Source: Centroberyx gerrardi (lineage: Eukaryota > Chordata > Actinopteri > Beryciformes > Berycidae). From it: a stretch of DNA of 64,000 nucleotides. This document shows, piece by piece, positions 1-10,643 of the stretch (within the stretch, counting starts at the first letter, position 1; each line of letters starts with the position of its first letter). Location of the stretch: positions 29,048,815 through 29,112,814 of the forward strand of contig NC_135997.1 of NCBI RefSeq assembly GCF_048128805.1. The letters run 5' to 3'. A program made the position numbers and the translations under genes. The notes under the pieces are model-generated. The model was not told the origin of the DNA. It did not search any database and was given only the letters and a program-made list of their open reading frames with translations.

Positions 1-789
1 CCTCCCTCATTGACTGAGCAATAGTAGCTTACTTCTAATACAGGGCAACGAAATGATACGCAGTAGTAATCTCTGTGATCTTCTGGCACTCCTGGCCAAT
101 AACCTGATGTTGTAACAGGCAATTATACTCTTCTAGTTTGAACACATGGCAAAAAACAAAAATGAAAGGAGATGTTTCCATGTTACAGTAACCCATTTAA
201 TATGGGAGTTAGCCAGGTTTCTCATAATTGGAGTATGAGCTTAGCCTGGTTATTCCAACCCAGTTATGATGGGTTCACAACAGGATTCTCTGTATATGGA
301 CATGTAGCCGATGTTCCATGCAGAGACGACACTGACATTTCTCTCTCTTTGTATTTTAAGAGTGGTAGCCTTTTTTGTGATCAGAACTCATATCCTCTTT
401 AATTCATGTCTAGCATTCATGTCTAGCGTTTTCATTGTTTATGTTTTGGCTCGTATTCATTCTGTATTTGATAATTAATAATTTAAAATTTGGGGAAATA
501 CTCATTGAGTTTATGTCATCTGACTTGATGTGCTTGTGACTGATTAATTAGACTCTGACTTAATTTCATTACAGCCTACAACCTACCTAAACTCGCATAC
601 ACTCAAACACACAGATACACACAACCTCTGGCCCTGTTTATTGGAGTTTATGATGTATTTCTTCTTATTCTTTTTTTTTAATGTGTTTTCTGTAAAGCAC
701 TTTGTGACAATTGCTCTATAAATAAACCTGACTTAACTAATGTGAGCACACATAATTTGACCGCAGTCTATTTTGTGAATGACTTTCAG
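1..789. other. BTBD9 intron (5' part outside window), no gene seen
   Basis: This stretch precedes a clear splice acceptor and is read as intron of BTBD9. It holds no coding exon that I can support. Around 600-735 there is a segment ending in a run of T, then a phrase about limited-copy fish repeats (aagcactttgtgac followed by ctctataaataaa), which resembles the 3' tail of dispersed fish repeats. Its family cannot be named from sequence alone. Confidence 0.55.
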
Positions 790-2618
790 GTATGTGAGAG
801 TGGTGGGAACACACAACACAGTCAACAAGGTGTTCCACCTGGTCGCCCTGGAGTGCATGTACACACAGCGGCCCTACACCCTGGAGAAAAGATTTCTGGG
901 TAAGGAACTGATGTTGTGATACACTGGGAATGGAACCCCTAACCCTGGCAGTGTTAGTACCGTGCTTGTCCCCACAGTGCCCAGTTGTAACGTGGCGACC
1001 ATCCCCTGCGGGGCCAGCGTGATTGAGGGCGTGAGTCGAAGCCGTAACGCTTTGCTGAACGGAGACACGTCCAACTACGACTGGGACTCAGGCTACACCT
1101 GCCACCAGCTGGGCTCCGGGGCCATCATCATCCAGCTGGCCCAGCCATACATGCTGGCCTCACTCAGGTAGGACCTTCACAACATGCAACCTCTTCTATA
1201 ATAATGATAATAATAATAATAATAATAATAATAGTAAGAAACTGTATTTGCATAACAGCTTTTCAAAAGATTTTGAGAAAACTTTTCAAAGTTTACAATG
1301 CTTTACAGAGCAAAAAAGACATTGCGTAAAAACAAGAGATTACATAAAATTATTCAAGAATAAATTAGTCAGTAATAAGTAAAAACTAAGAATTAATCAC
1401 AGGGACACAGCCTAGACAGAAGGGCTCTGGACTTAAAAGGTCAGTAATGAAGCTAGGGGCCAAAACATGCCATGCTAATAATAAGAATAATAAGAATAAT
1501 ATATGTGTATAACGCTTAATAAAGTTCCAAAGTGCTGTAAAATACAAGGAACAAAACAAACATATCAACAAGATTTGTGCTACTGACTGCAGTAACACCC
1601 AGAGCTTGTTAAGGCTGACTCAGAAAAACTCCCAACTCCCAACATACAAATGAAAGTACAATAACATAACAATATATCAATAACAAGTTATCAAGTTAAC
1701 AAGTTAAATGCAAGTTTATACGAATAGGTTTTCAGTTTTATCTTGAAAAAAGACAAGTTATTAATCATATTTCCTTATGCAGGATGTTCCAAAGATGATG
1801 GACTAATCGTCTTTAATGTAGATTTTGGAAATAAATCTAGATTTTTTTTATGTGCAATACACTTGAATCATTTACATTTACATTGTTGACATTCAGAATT
1901 GTCTACAATGACTTTGACCCAGGTCTATGTGTGTGTCTGTGTGTGTGTACAGGCTGTTGTTGTGGGATTGTGACAACCGCAGCTACAGCTACTATGTGGA
2001 GGTTTCCACCAACCAGCAACAGTGGACCAGGATCATAGACAGAACCAAAGCGGCGTGTCGGTAAGAGTCACAACCAGGAAACTATCTATCTAAACTACTA
2101 TATTACTACGCAATCGGTCAGTGTGCTCGGCTGTTAACTGAGAGGATGATGGTTCGAGCCCACCCAGGGACGTAGTGAGACAAATCTGTGCTGCTCACAG
2201 TTTAGGTTTGGTCTTGCTGTGAATTCAGTGAGTTTCCAGTCATCATCAATCCTGCGGTGGAACCATTATCTCTCAAAAGCAAACTGGCAAGACCCTGGGC
2301 TCCACTAGAAGACTTTAAAAACCCGAACCAATTTTGAAAATGCATTGCATCATACACATAATGCTGGATTTCACAGATTTTGTCTCTCAATCGTGTGTGT
2401 GTATGTGTCGTAGGTCCTGGCAGACCTTACTGTTTGACCCACTGCCTGCCTCCTTCATCCGCATTGTGGGAACTCATAACACAGCCAATGAGGTGAGAAC
2501 TAAAGGGGATTTCCACCAAAATTAACCTTAACATTGTTACTCTGCAAAAGCAAACATTTTCTTAATTCCCCAGCTTTTGAATTATGAGTTCTCAAGATCA
2601 ATGAAAATGCAATGAGAG

Positions 2619-2665
<47 letters not shown>

Positions 2666-3301
2666 ACATAATGTGATCAAAAGCAAGTTGTCAGTTAAAT
2701 GCAAGTTTGTAAATGAACAATGAACAATTAAAATGAACATCTAGGCTGATTTGATTGGTCATGACTGATGCCAGCCCTTACCACACTTACTGATAATGTA
2801 TTCCACCTAATCCAACCCTGTTTCCAACTTCGCCTCAGGTACGCTGTGCGCCTCTGGCCACAAAATTACCAAACATCAGTTGCCACACGCTGTGTGCTGT
2901 GCGCCACTGATTCACGAAAATAGAGCCCCTAGACTCCTTCTTTCAAAATTCTAGATGCTGAATATATAAGTGTGGGAACATGATGGTCTATATAAACTTC
3001 TGCTTCAGTCTTCTCATTTCTCATTCACATGTTTTTTTCAGAATATCCTAAAAGTGTAAATTTGGTGTAATTCCCTTTTTTAAATGCCCAACCATGTCGT
3101 TTCTTTCGGCAGGTCTTTCATTGCGTCCATTTTGAGTGTCCTGCCCAGCTGGACGTGGAGGTGAAGGAGGGCAGTCCAGGGTCTGACCAGCCCAACACAG
3201 ACTCCAACTCCCAAAATGTCCAGCTTCATGTTTCACCAAGACAGCTTTCTGCCAGGCCTTCCTCCTCCTCCCCCTCTCCATCACACTCCCAGCATCTCTG
3301 A
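790..3301 (+). CDS. BTBD9: BTB/POZ domain-containing protein 9, C-terminal part (five coding exons)
   Basis: Five exons join in frame: 790-899, 978-1167, 1953-2060, 2414-2492 and 3113-3301 (TGA at 3299-3301). All introns are GT-AG. They encode about 224 residues, the last third of a protein that in human is about 610 residues; the BTB and BACK domains lie upstream of the window. The first exon (YVRVVGTHNTVNKVFHLVALEC) ends one discoidin-like (F5/8 type C) domain, and the phrase FIRIVGTHNTANEVFHCVHFEC ends a second, so the two domains are tandem copies. Between them are SVIEGVSRSRNALLNGD, YDWDSGYTCHQLGSGAI and YSYYVEVSTNQQQW, which I recognise from vertebrate BTBD9. The tail after the domain is rich in Ser, Pro and Gln and poorly conserved. 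BTBD9 is a presumed cullin-3 adaptor linked in human genetics to restless legs syndrome. Coding sequence looks intact. Confidence 0.95.
922..968 (-). pseudogene. Antisense tRNA-Val-like fragment filling a 78-bp BTBD9 intron
   Basis: On the minus strand this reads gtactaacactgccagggtt followed by a B-box-like ggttccattccc. It matches the 3' two thirds of the tRNA-Val-like element at 4045-4120. The intron (900-977) is only 78 bp, so most of it is this fragment. It lacks the acceptor stem and D arm and cannot be a working tRNA. It may come from a tRNA-derived SINE head. Confidence 0.6.
1197..1234. repeat. (TAA)n microsatellite
   Basis: Trinucleotide run of about 12 units in the BTBD9 intron 1168-1952. 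The rest of that intron (1235-1952) is AT-rich, with a second ATA-rich patch near 1475-1505 and no recognisable gene. Confidence 0.9.
2099..2172 (+). pseudogene. tRNA-Asn pseudogene in BTBD9 intron
   Basis: From about 2107 the sequence follows the array tRNA-Asn, including the anticodon loop ctgttaa and B box ggttcgagccc. The 5' acceptor strand is replaced (tatatta in place of gtctctg), so no acceptor stem can form. The flank 2173-2280 also matches the flank of the intact tRNA-Asn at 5945, so the copy moved or was duplicated together with its downstream sequence. Confidence 0.85.
2173..2280 (+). repeat. Conserved tail downstream of Asn-type tRNA
   Basis: About 105 bp (starting tagtgagacaaatctgtgct) that recurs at 6019-6122 after the intact tRNA-Asn and, shortened, after every tRNA-Asn of the array. 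With the tRNA head it has the layout of a tRNA-derived SINE. No poly-A tail or target-site duplication is evident. Confidence 0.6.
2617..2664. repeat. (ATT)n microsatellite
   Basis: About 15 ATT units in the last BTBD9 intron (2493-3112). The remainder of that intron shows no gene. Confidence 0.9.
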
Positions 3302-4044
3302 AGGGGTTTGCTTAAAGCCACGTTTTATTTTGGTGGAACATCTGTAGACCTCTGCAGACCCTCCCAGCGCCTCCATAGGATTTGAGGAACAGACAGCCTC
3401 CATCATCAGGCATCATGGACTCACCTCCAGCTCTTAGTATCAAGAACTGCACACTATTACGTCTAGAATAGTATGTTCCAGGACAGAGAGTGAACTCATG
3501 GTACCTGGGTCAAATTTTCCTCATTTGGAAATGTCTGATTTCGAGAGAATGTTGTAAAATTTCAAGCATCAAGGTGGTGCTGACTATGGACCTCCATTAC
3601 TAACTCCCATAGTGGCTTGTGCACAAAAAATATACCGTGTCACTTTAAAGGGACAGTCCAGGATTTTCGGTTAGGATTTAGGATTTCTAAATTACTGTAA
3701 TCTGGGAGTCTTTTCAATCCATTGTTTTGACTGATTAGATACAAAGAATATATAATGAGCATTTGTTACGCAATTTGCTAGTGATGCCAGTAAGATGCAA
3801 GTAAATAAGGCTGATAATCCTTTATGAGGAAACAGGAATTGGTTTAGACTGTACTGTTCATAATATTTTTCAGATAAATAGTTATTAGCAACAGTGACTA
3901 AGTATTCAGGGTAGGAAATGAGTCAGCCAGCCACTTTGGCAAGAAAACATCCAGTTCTTCTCTCTTCTACGAAGCTTTTTGTTTGGTAAAATGATGGAAG
4001 TGGTAAATGAAGTTTGGAATCCACCAACCACCTTGACTGGTGGT
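3302..4044 (+). other. BTBD9 3' UTR and downstream DNA
   Basis: Follows the BTBD9 stop codon. No AATAAA is found close behind the stop, so the 3' end of the transcript cannot be placed. Near 3640-3665 a phrase (ctttaaagggacagtccagg) resembles the end of dispersed fish DNA transposons. No coding sequence is visible. Confidence 0.5.
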
Positions 4045-4120
4045 CTTGTGTAGCTCAATGGGTAGAGCAAGGCACTAACACTGCCAGGGTTAGCGGTTCA
4101 ATTCCCACTGGGCCCACAAG
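4045..4120 (+). pseudogene. tRNA-Val(AAC)-like sequence, probably a SINE head or pseudogene
   Basis: The ends cttgtg and cacaag pair as an acceptor stem. There is a D arm (gctc...gagc), an anticodon loop ctaacac (AAC, Val) between near-complementary arms, and a B box ggttcaattcc. The T stem is mostly unpaired (agcgg against cccac), so a working tRNA is unlikely. No SINE body follows it. Confidence 0.6.
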
Positions 4121-4379
4121 TCCACTTATGGTACTTCAGTGTGCGAGCCACTATCAATGATCAAAACAGAGACTAGGGACATTTTGGGTGGACTGAAAAA
4201 ACTATTATGTACTCAGAGAGGCTTCCTGAAACCATTAACTATGGCTGTAAGACATGCTGATGTTTCTCTAAGGCTTAGAAGGAAAGAACCATTGACAAAG
4301 AGCACACTCCCCCAGACGGCATCGCTCTCTTACTCCCCCTCTGTCTCCAGGGTACTCCATGACTGTACAATATGCTGCT

Positions 4380-4382
<3 letters not shown>

Positions 4383-4429
<47 letters not shown>

Positions 4430-4503
4430 TTATATATATATATATATTTGTACCATATATATATACCATATATATCCTAAAATATATATGGTATATATAT
4501 ATA

Positions 4504-4548
<45 letters not shown>
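4383..4548. repeat. (TA)n microsatellite
   Basis: About 165 bp of TA repeats broken by a few ttgtacc and ccta phrases in the centre, which make it partly palindromic. Open frames here are low complexity and are not genes. Confidence 0.95.
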
Positions 4549-4549
<1 letters not shown>

Positions 4550-5760
4550 AATAAACTAAACTCTGGTGTTATTTATTTTCATAATAGTCATATTTATTAT
4601 AAAACACTTACAGCACAAATCAAAAACTGTATTTTAAACAGGTCACACAAAACACCAACCATGAAAATGCCAAAATAATAATAATAATCTAAAATTATAA
4701 AGAAGAATGCTGAATGAACAGGTTAAATGCCAAATCAAGTAGAATGGTGATCATGATATTGGTGAAGACGATAGTGATAATGAGTATTGATAATTCTAGT
4801 ACTGGCAACAGTGGTAGTTGACTTCAATCAATTTTACTGTAATCAGGTTTACTGTTACAAAGACAGAAACTATTTTAGTTACAGAACCAGTACACAACCT
4901 ATTAAATGAACAGTTAGGCCTCTGTACTTCTACAAATTGTTTTCCAACTGTGAAAAGTTATTACGTGCTTTTACTCAATTACTGTACTAAAGTAGGTCAC
5001 ATAAAACGTAAAAAAAAAAAAAGCGTAAAATAAAGGAAAAACATGAAATAAGGAATACAAAGTGTATTGGAAGAAGGGGCACCCTTTAAAGGAACTTTAT
5101 AACACTATTCAACTACATTATAAGGAAATATCCCACTATGCAGAGTACTGAATAGAGTACATACTGTTCCAGCAGGCTATTTCTACTGTTTAATTTGTAT
5201 TGACCTATTTCTCATATGACTGAAATCTCCCACAACATGTGCTGGACTTTTGATATCCTCAATTCACTAAACCTTAAAGTGTTTGCCACAAAAACTTCCA
5301 AACTTATATAAATAAATTAAGTTTCTGGGGACAAAGTGGAGCAATGACTAATGACTAACAAAAATTATTTGGTCAACGTGATAAATTATTAGATGTAGGT
5401 AAGCAAACTCTCAGAGATATCATTGATCCTGAATGCTCCCCAGGTGTGATTTTTTTCTGTCAGTATGGCTTCCAAATACATTTCTAGTGATTTTTGCACA
5501 ATTGTTGTCCATTATAATGATAAAAAAAAAACATCAAATCTGGCCTAATTTAGGTTAAGGTATGGCAAGTGCAGCATCTTGCCATACCCAGTTGTCACCT
5601 GTGAATTTCCTGAATTTCCACTGTTGAAGAGTGTAAAAAGGTCATAGGTTTGAGTCTTACAACCTTATTTTTCTTACACGTGAGAAAAATATGTCTTTGG
5701 GATGAGATAATTCTGTTTGTATCCAGTGTATATAAACTTGTTTCGACTTCTGCAGCTGAT
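4549..5760. other. AT-rich intergenic DNA, no gene seen
   Basis: Contains an AATAAA at about 4551 directly after the TA repeat and several A-rich runs (near 5010 and 5521). No frame shows protein-like composition and no RNA gene is recognised. Confidence 0.5.
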
Positions 5761-5848
5761 GGTGCTGTAGCTTAGTTCAAAAGTAGCTTAGTGGTCAAAG
5801 TGCCTGTCTAGCAAACAGGAGATCCGGGTTCAAACCCCAGCGGTGCTG
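5761..5848 (+). pseudogene. tRNA-Thr-derived pseudogene with anticodon AGC and duplicated D arm
   Basis: Starts ggtgctg and ends cggtgct like the array tRNA-Thr. The D-arm segment gtagcttag is present twice (5767 and 5784 regions), adding about 15 nt. The anticodon stem cctgt/acagg is intact, but the loop is ctagcaa, which gives AGC (Ala) instead of AGT (Thr). The T stem has a mismatch. It precedes a tRNA-Asn by 96 nt, the Thr-Asn order used in the array. Confidence 0.75.
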
Positions 5849-5944
5849 GGATGCTATTTTTCTGCTCTTTGCCGTGTGAATTGGCTGCAGTATTTGCAGA
5901 CTCAATAGCATTTCTCAGATGTCCAGTGAAACACTGATGCGCAG

Positions 5945-6018
5945 GTCTCTGTGGCGCAATCGGTCAGCGCGCTCGGCTGTTAACCGAGAGGATGGTGGTT
6001 CGAGCCCACCCAGGGACG
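5945..6018 (+). tRNA. tRNA-Asn (GTT), solitary upstream copy
   Basis: A 74-nt cloverleaf: acceptor gtctctg/cagggac, anticodon stem ctcgg/ccgag around loop ctgttaa (GTT), T arm ggtgg/ccacc with B box ggttcgagccc. It is the same as the array tRNA-Asn. It lies about 5.5 kb before the array, with the same upstream phrase (gaaacactgatgcgcag). No T4 terminator follows within 150 nt. Confidence 0.92.
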
Positions 6019-6122
6019 TAGCGAGACAAATCTGTGCTGCTCACAGGTTTAGGTTTGGTGTTGCTGTGAATTCACTGAGTTTCCAGTCATCACCGATCCT
6101 GCGGTGGAACCATTATCTCTCA
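6019..6122 (+). repeat. Conserved tail downstream of tRNA-Asn
   Basis: Matches 2173-2280 almost base for base, and in shorter form the spacer behind each array tRNA-Asn. At about 6137 a different GC-rich segment begins (ggacgtagctaggaatctgg and runs of c), likely another dispersed repeat. From 6200 to 7030 I see no gene. Confidence 0.6.
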
Positions 6123-7032
6123 AGCCGCTCCTGTGCAGGGACGTAGCTAGGAATCTGGGCCCCCTGAAAGAATATTGTTCTGGGCCCCCCTGTTTCTATA
6201 AAATAAATGTAAGTATTTTTTATATAAAGGGCATATTTAATGCAGTGAATTAATACTCAGCTTGATTATAGAGGCCAAATCCATTTTCCTCGCTGCTCAA
6301 TCTGTCTTCTCCTTCCTTTTACACATGCCACTCTCTTCTGGCTCTGCAAATGCTGAAATACTACTAGTACCAAATCAAGACAAGAGAGATTATTCCACAT
6401 CAATGCAATTGGCAGGTTGCTAACTAACATCCCAAAAGCTCACAAACAAACCTACACAGCCAACAGTTCAAGTCCTCAATTTCATCTTCAGCAACATTGG
6501 ATTATAAATTGAACTATCTCTATATTCATGATTCATGACTCAGATTCATGAATAACTACTGAAAAAGAAATAGGGGCCACATCATGCTCTGCAGGAGATC
6601 CTACGGTGCATTTGGGATTTTTCACGTGTATCTTGCTGTTGGCTCAAAACTCAAATGCATGTTTTAAAGAGTAATTAATCTATAACTGGCTATTAATAAT
6701 TGACATAACAGCAAGTGCTAGCCCAAATTGCCTTATCAATCCCATAGCTGGCAGAGACAGAGCAATCAAGCTCTCAAAACAATGAAGACATGTCCCAAAA
6801 TTGAGTAAGTCAACCAAAACAGCAGATACTGTCACATTGACCAAAGAAAACACAAAGAGCAGCTGTCAATACTGCAGTGAGCCTTTGTGTTATATGGATC
6901 TCTGGTTGATAGTATAAAATATGTATACTGTAGATAATATGCTTATTTTACTTTTGCTTGTAAAACAGTGCGGAACCTCCTGTTTTACTATGTACTATAC
7001 TGGAAGAAAGGGTTAGAAAAAAGGTTAAAAAA

Positions 7033-7074
<42 letters not shown>
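7033..7074. repeat. (TA)n microsatellite
   Basis: About 20 TA units. Confidence 0.93.
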
Positions 7075-7078
<4 letters not shown>

Positions 7079-7267
7079 CAATAGAAATACTGCAAACACT
7101 ACAGAAAAGGCTTCAGAGTATTTTACTTTTCACATTCTACAGTGGATCCATTTTTTTTTTTTTGCAGAATTACAAGATACACAAAACAAAATAGTTATGG
7201 AAACAAAAATTCCAATACTCTTAACAGCAACTCTCTAACCAATGCAGACAGACACACGGTCACACAC

Positions 7268-7307
<40 letters not shown>
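7268..7307. repeat. (GA)n microsatellite
   Basis: About 18 GA units, preceded at 7150-7162 by a T run. Confidence 0.93.
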
Positions 7308-7310
<3 letters not shown>

Positions 7311-7437
7311 TGGTGACCGGCTAGAGTGTTTTCTATCAAATTCCAATTATCAAATTCGTAGAATTGTCACCTGTCACCGCACTAGTGACGGCGCTGGTTG
7401 TCAGGCCAACTCTGCATCGCTCTTGAAGTTTTTCAGA

Positions 7438-7484
7438 GTCCTAAGCATAGAGATATAACAGTGTTATATCTCTATGGTCCTAAG
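7438..7484. repeat. 31-bp perfect palindrome between 8-bp direct repeats
   Basis: Arms catagagatataac (7446-7459) and its exact complement (7463-7476) surround a 3-nt spacer. The 8-mer gtcctaag lies directly on both sides (7438-7445 and 7477-7484). This is the pattern of a target-site duplication around a transposon reduced to its two terminal inverted repeats; 8 bp is the hAT-type length. Confidence 0.7.
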
Positions 7485-7693
7485 CTACTCCACCTTTGAA
7501 ATGCTACAGCAGTGTTCGCTGGGTTTTGGAGCGGGCTTTGTCATTGTGGGTGTTGTCTGCCTTTTTAGGCTTCATTGCAGTTCGTTCTTCCATGGTTGCG
7601 CAAATGAACCTGAAAGAAGTTCAGAACGCAAGGGGGGTGTGTGGAGAATTTCCACCAAAACAGAGTACAGATCTGACTGCCTGACCTGAAAGC

Positions 7694-8941
7694 TTAAAGG
7701 ACCTATATGTAACAATGACACCCAGCGTTTAAAATGGGTACTGCAGTCCAAATTCAAAATATTGGAGAGAGTTGTCTCCCCCCGAACCCTCCTCCCCAGA
7801 CTCGAAGCTCACGCGGGTTGCCAGGTGAAAACAGAAAGAAAACAGACTCAGTTTCCATTTTCATAGATTGAAGAGCGTGAAGCTAATCAGTATGGTAGAT
7901 AGTGGTAACATGGAAGACAGGACTCTGACTGCTGGAACTTCTGCACCAAAACAAAACAAGAAGCCTATAACAGACGAGGCTAAAAGAGCTAAGAGGGAGA
8001 GGGAGGGGAGCGCGACACCTGGAGCCCGTTCGGCTTGAAGTTCCCGTTCCCCGGCCCCCTGCAACACGGCAGACCGGAGACTCCGGTCAGGCTCCTGTAC
8101 AGCTACTAAGCTATGGTATGTAACCTAGCCTAGCAAATTAGCTTCACTTTGTCAGTACATAGCCAGCTGCCGACAGAGAGTGGGGGTACAGAAGGGAATG
8201 AAACTATCATAGTGACTTACATTTGTCAGCAGACCATGGTGTTCCTCATATCCAGTGTGTGTGCAGGTTGTAATCGCGTTGTTTAGTCCGCATTTGGCGT
8301 CTGGTTCCGACGTCCTGTGTCCGGTTCATGTGTCCTGCCTTCTGCCAGCTTGATCGGCCGTAATCGCCACTTAATATCCGCCATTATAATTACAATAATC
8401 GCCATTTAATACAACTCCATACTCTTATTATGTTACTTGATTTGTGTTTAGTCAAGTTTGTTAGCGGTAGCATTTTCCATTAGCTGCAACTCGTAGCATC
8501 AGAATAGTAAATGTTGGATAAGATATGTTCACAGTCTCCATCTTTCAAATGCATCTCCAATATTTACCCGTATTTTACCACGGCTCTGGTCATGGAGCTT
8601 TTTCGAAAGAGGACGAGGCTTTTTAGGTCGGGTAGAATCCATCTTACTTGATCCAGTTAGTTTGCTTGCTTCCATGGCTGCAGTATGCTGTGTTTGCGTG
8701 CAAATTTGTTTCATATCTGGCAACCCGGGGTGTCGAAATGGGCAGTGGGCGGGATCACACAGACCAAAACACAAACAGACGTTCCGCTCCGGAACGGAAA
8801 TTTCAAAGGAGAACATACTGGCTGTAGCATTGTTTTGGAGAAGCCAGTATTTCAACTTAGCATGTTTCCTTAATCTCTGATGACATATCATGGTCATTTT
8901 ATGATTTAGTAAAGTAAATATATTACATATTGGTCTTTTAA
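7694..8941. mobile_element. TTAA-flanked non-autonomous DNA transposon (about 1.25 kb)
   Basis: Both ends are TTAA. Just inside, the left end reads aggacctatatgtaac and the right end, on the other strand, aagaccaatatgtaat: 13 of 16 bases agree as terminal inverted repeats. TTAA target sites are typical of piggyBac-type elements. Inside, the plus strand near 7905-8037 can be read as MEDRTLTAGTSAP...KKPITDEAKRAKRERE and the minus strand near 8529-8660 as KKPRPLSKKLHDQ...RVNIGDAFERW. These look like two divergent copies, in opposite directions, of one basic N-terminal segment that I recall from fish repeat-derived predictions. No transposase catalytic core is present. The family assignment is inferred from the TTAA ends only. 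Confidence 0.65.
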
Positions 8942-9575
8942 AATCTCAGCAGCCATTGAGGTAACAGTGGAGTGACTGGCACTGATCAACAACACTTGTG
9001 AACCCCTGCTGATATATAATGTTCAGTTTGTACAACGAGCCAGTAAAATATTAGTGATTGTTCCTTCATAAAATGTTTTAGTCTTCAACTGTTCAAAATC
9101 TCACTTGAGACCGAGGTAGGATTCTAAGACTCTGTAGTAAACTACTGTAACAAACAACTACAATATTTTTGACTATAAAAGAAATCAATTTATTTATTTG
9201 TTTATTCCTTCATTCTGACCACTGTGAAGGCATCCCTGGAGAATACACTCACACACTGTGTTCAGCTGCTCACTGCTGACCGTCACCCAATTCTTGGTGT
9301 CCTGCTTGTGCTTTTGTGCATTGGTAACACCACTTCCTGGATAAAACTTGATTCTCACACTGCTGAGCAACCTGGGCTTTTAGGTCCAGACTAGTCTCTG
9401 GCAAACGGGTGTCTGACTGAAAATGTAGGAGTGATGGAAACTGATCTTTTTACATTTTTTACATAGTTTGAACTTCCTCTAAGTAACTTTAGTTAACACA
9501 AATATATTTCAATCCAATCCAATGACAGGGAGTGCCATATGTTATGTATGTGTGTTGTATGCTCTATAATTCTGG
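8942..9575. other. Intergenic DNA, no gene seen
   Basis: Ordinary AT-rich sequence. No RNA gene or protein-like frame is recognised. Confidence 0.45.
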
Positions 9576-9631
9576 GCACACACGCATGCACACGCACACA
9601 CAAACACACACACACACACACACACACACAA
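9576..9631. repeat. (CA)n microsatellite
   Basis: CA repeat, imperfect at its 5' end. The following 9632-10097 shows no gene. Confidence 0.93.
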
Positions 9632-10097
9632 CAGTTACACAATTCAATGGATCCAGTACCATTAGAGACATAAATGTATGTTGGGGAAAATGTCCAAGTT
9701 TAAAAGCTCAGACTGTGACAGGGACGATTGTGTGAAAACCCCATTTATTTTCCTCATAGAGAAATTACTTAAGATATGGAAGGGCAAGGCTCACACCCAA
9801 GATGATGACATCACTGAGGAGGTCTATGACAAATACCACTCTGTAGGTAGGCCCTTTTAAGATGGAGCTGGTAAGGTTCTATATCTCATTATGAAGTCAC
9901 AGCAACAGACTTCTGTACAAGTGGACATTGAGTTGGACACCAGTCATTTCACCAACAGATGAAATCATGCAAGGACGGAAATTGCAAGTGTGGATGTAAG
10001 TAGAAAGATCTTTGACAACAACACATGGACCATGTTGAATCCATGTAGAATCCAGCAGGACTCATAAGACTGGAGTAGGACAGGTGAATGAGACTTA

Positions 10098-10192
10098 ACA
10101 TATACAGACATGTTCATACACACAGACACACATACATACAGACAAATGGACATACATACAGACACATAAACACATACACACACACACACACC
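10098..10192. repeat. Degenerate ACAT/ACAG repeat ending in (CA)n
   Basis: Mixed tetranucleotide units (acat, acag) followed by about nine CA units. Confidence 0.85.
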
Positions 10193-10362
10193 ACAGTCTA
10201 TATATAAATATCCTCACAATTGTTTGATGATGTACAGAAGTATCAAGACTGTATTTTCTTGTTCATCTTCCGTTGCCTCTTGTATTATTCTTTGGGAATG
10301 CTCCTCATTAAAATGCATTTGATACATGTATCTACTTCATATAGTTTCAGACTGAGAAGAAA

Positions 10363-10436
10363 GTTTTTGTGGCATAGTTGGTCAAAGTGCCTGCCTCGTA
10401 AACAGGAGATCCTGGGTTCGAATTCCAGCGGTGCCT
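10363..10436 (+). pseudogene. tRNA-Thr pseudogene (anticodon CGT)
   Basis: From position 9 on it follows the array tRNA-Thr (B box ggttcgaattcc, 3' end cggtgcct). The 5' strand is gtttttg and cannot pair with the 3' acceptor strand. The anticodon loop is ctcgtaa (CGT), with a changed stem base (cctgc/acagg). Confidence 0.8.
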
Positions 10437-10569
10437 GATCAGTGTTTCTATATTTATCAGAAGGATATGCCCTGAAGTCAAAATACTACTTTTTGCTCTA
10501 TAGCGTCTCAATTGGCTGCAGTGTTTGCAGAATCAATACCATTTCTCACAGTGAAACACTGATGCGCAG

Positions 10570-10643
10570 ATCTCTGTGGCGCAATCGGTCAGCGAGCTCG
10601 GCTATTAACCGAGAGGATGGTGGTTAGAACCCACCCAGGGACG
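10570..10643 (+). pseudogene. tRNA-Asn pseudogene (anticodon ATT)
   Basis: 74 nt aligned to tRNA-Asn, with a changed first base (a), anticodon loop ctattaa (ATT) and a B box damaged to ggttagaaccc. It lies 134 nt after the Thr pseudogene at 10363. Confidence 0.8.

Noticed and set aside
3048-3284. Minus-strand open frame of 78 residues
   Set aside because: It is the reverse reading of the last BTBD9 exon.
4275-4559. Open frames of Tyr and Ile across the TA repeat
   Set aside because: Low-complexity translation of a microsatellite.
6019-6200. Retrovirus-like or LTR sequence near tRNA genes
   Set aside because: No primer-binding site followed by gag or pol-like coding sequence and no long terminal repeats were seen anywhere in the window.
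8529-8897. 122-residue minus-strand open frame as a host gene
   Set aside because: It lies within the TTAA-bounded repeat and matches a segment I associate with repeat-derived predictions. No splice structure or full domain is seen.
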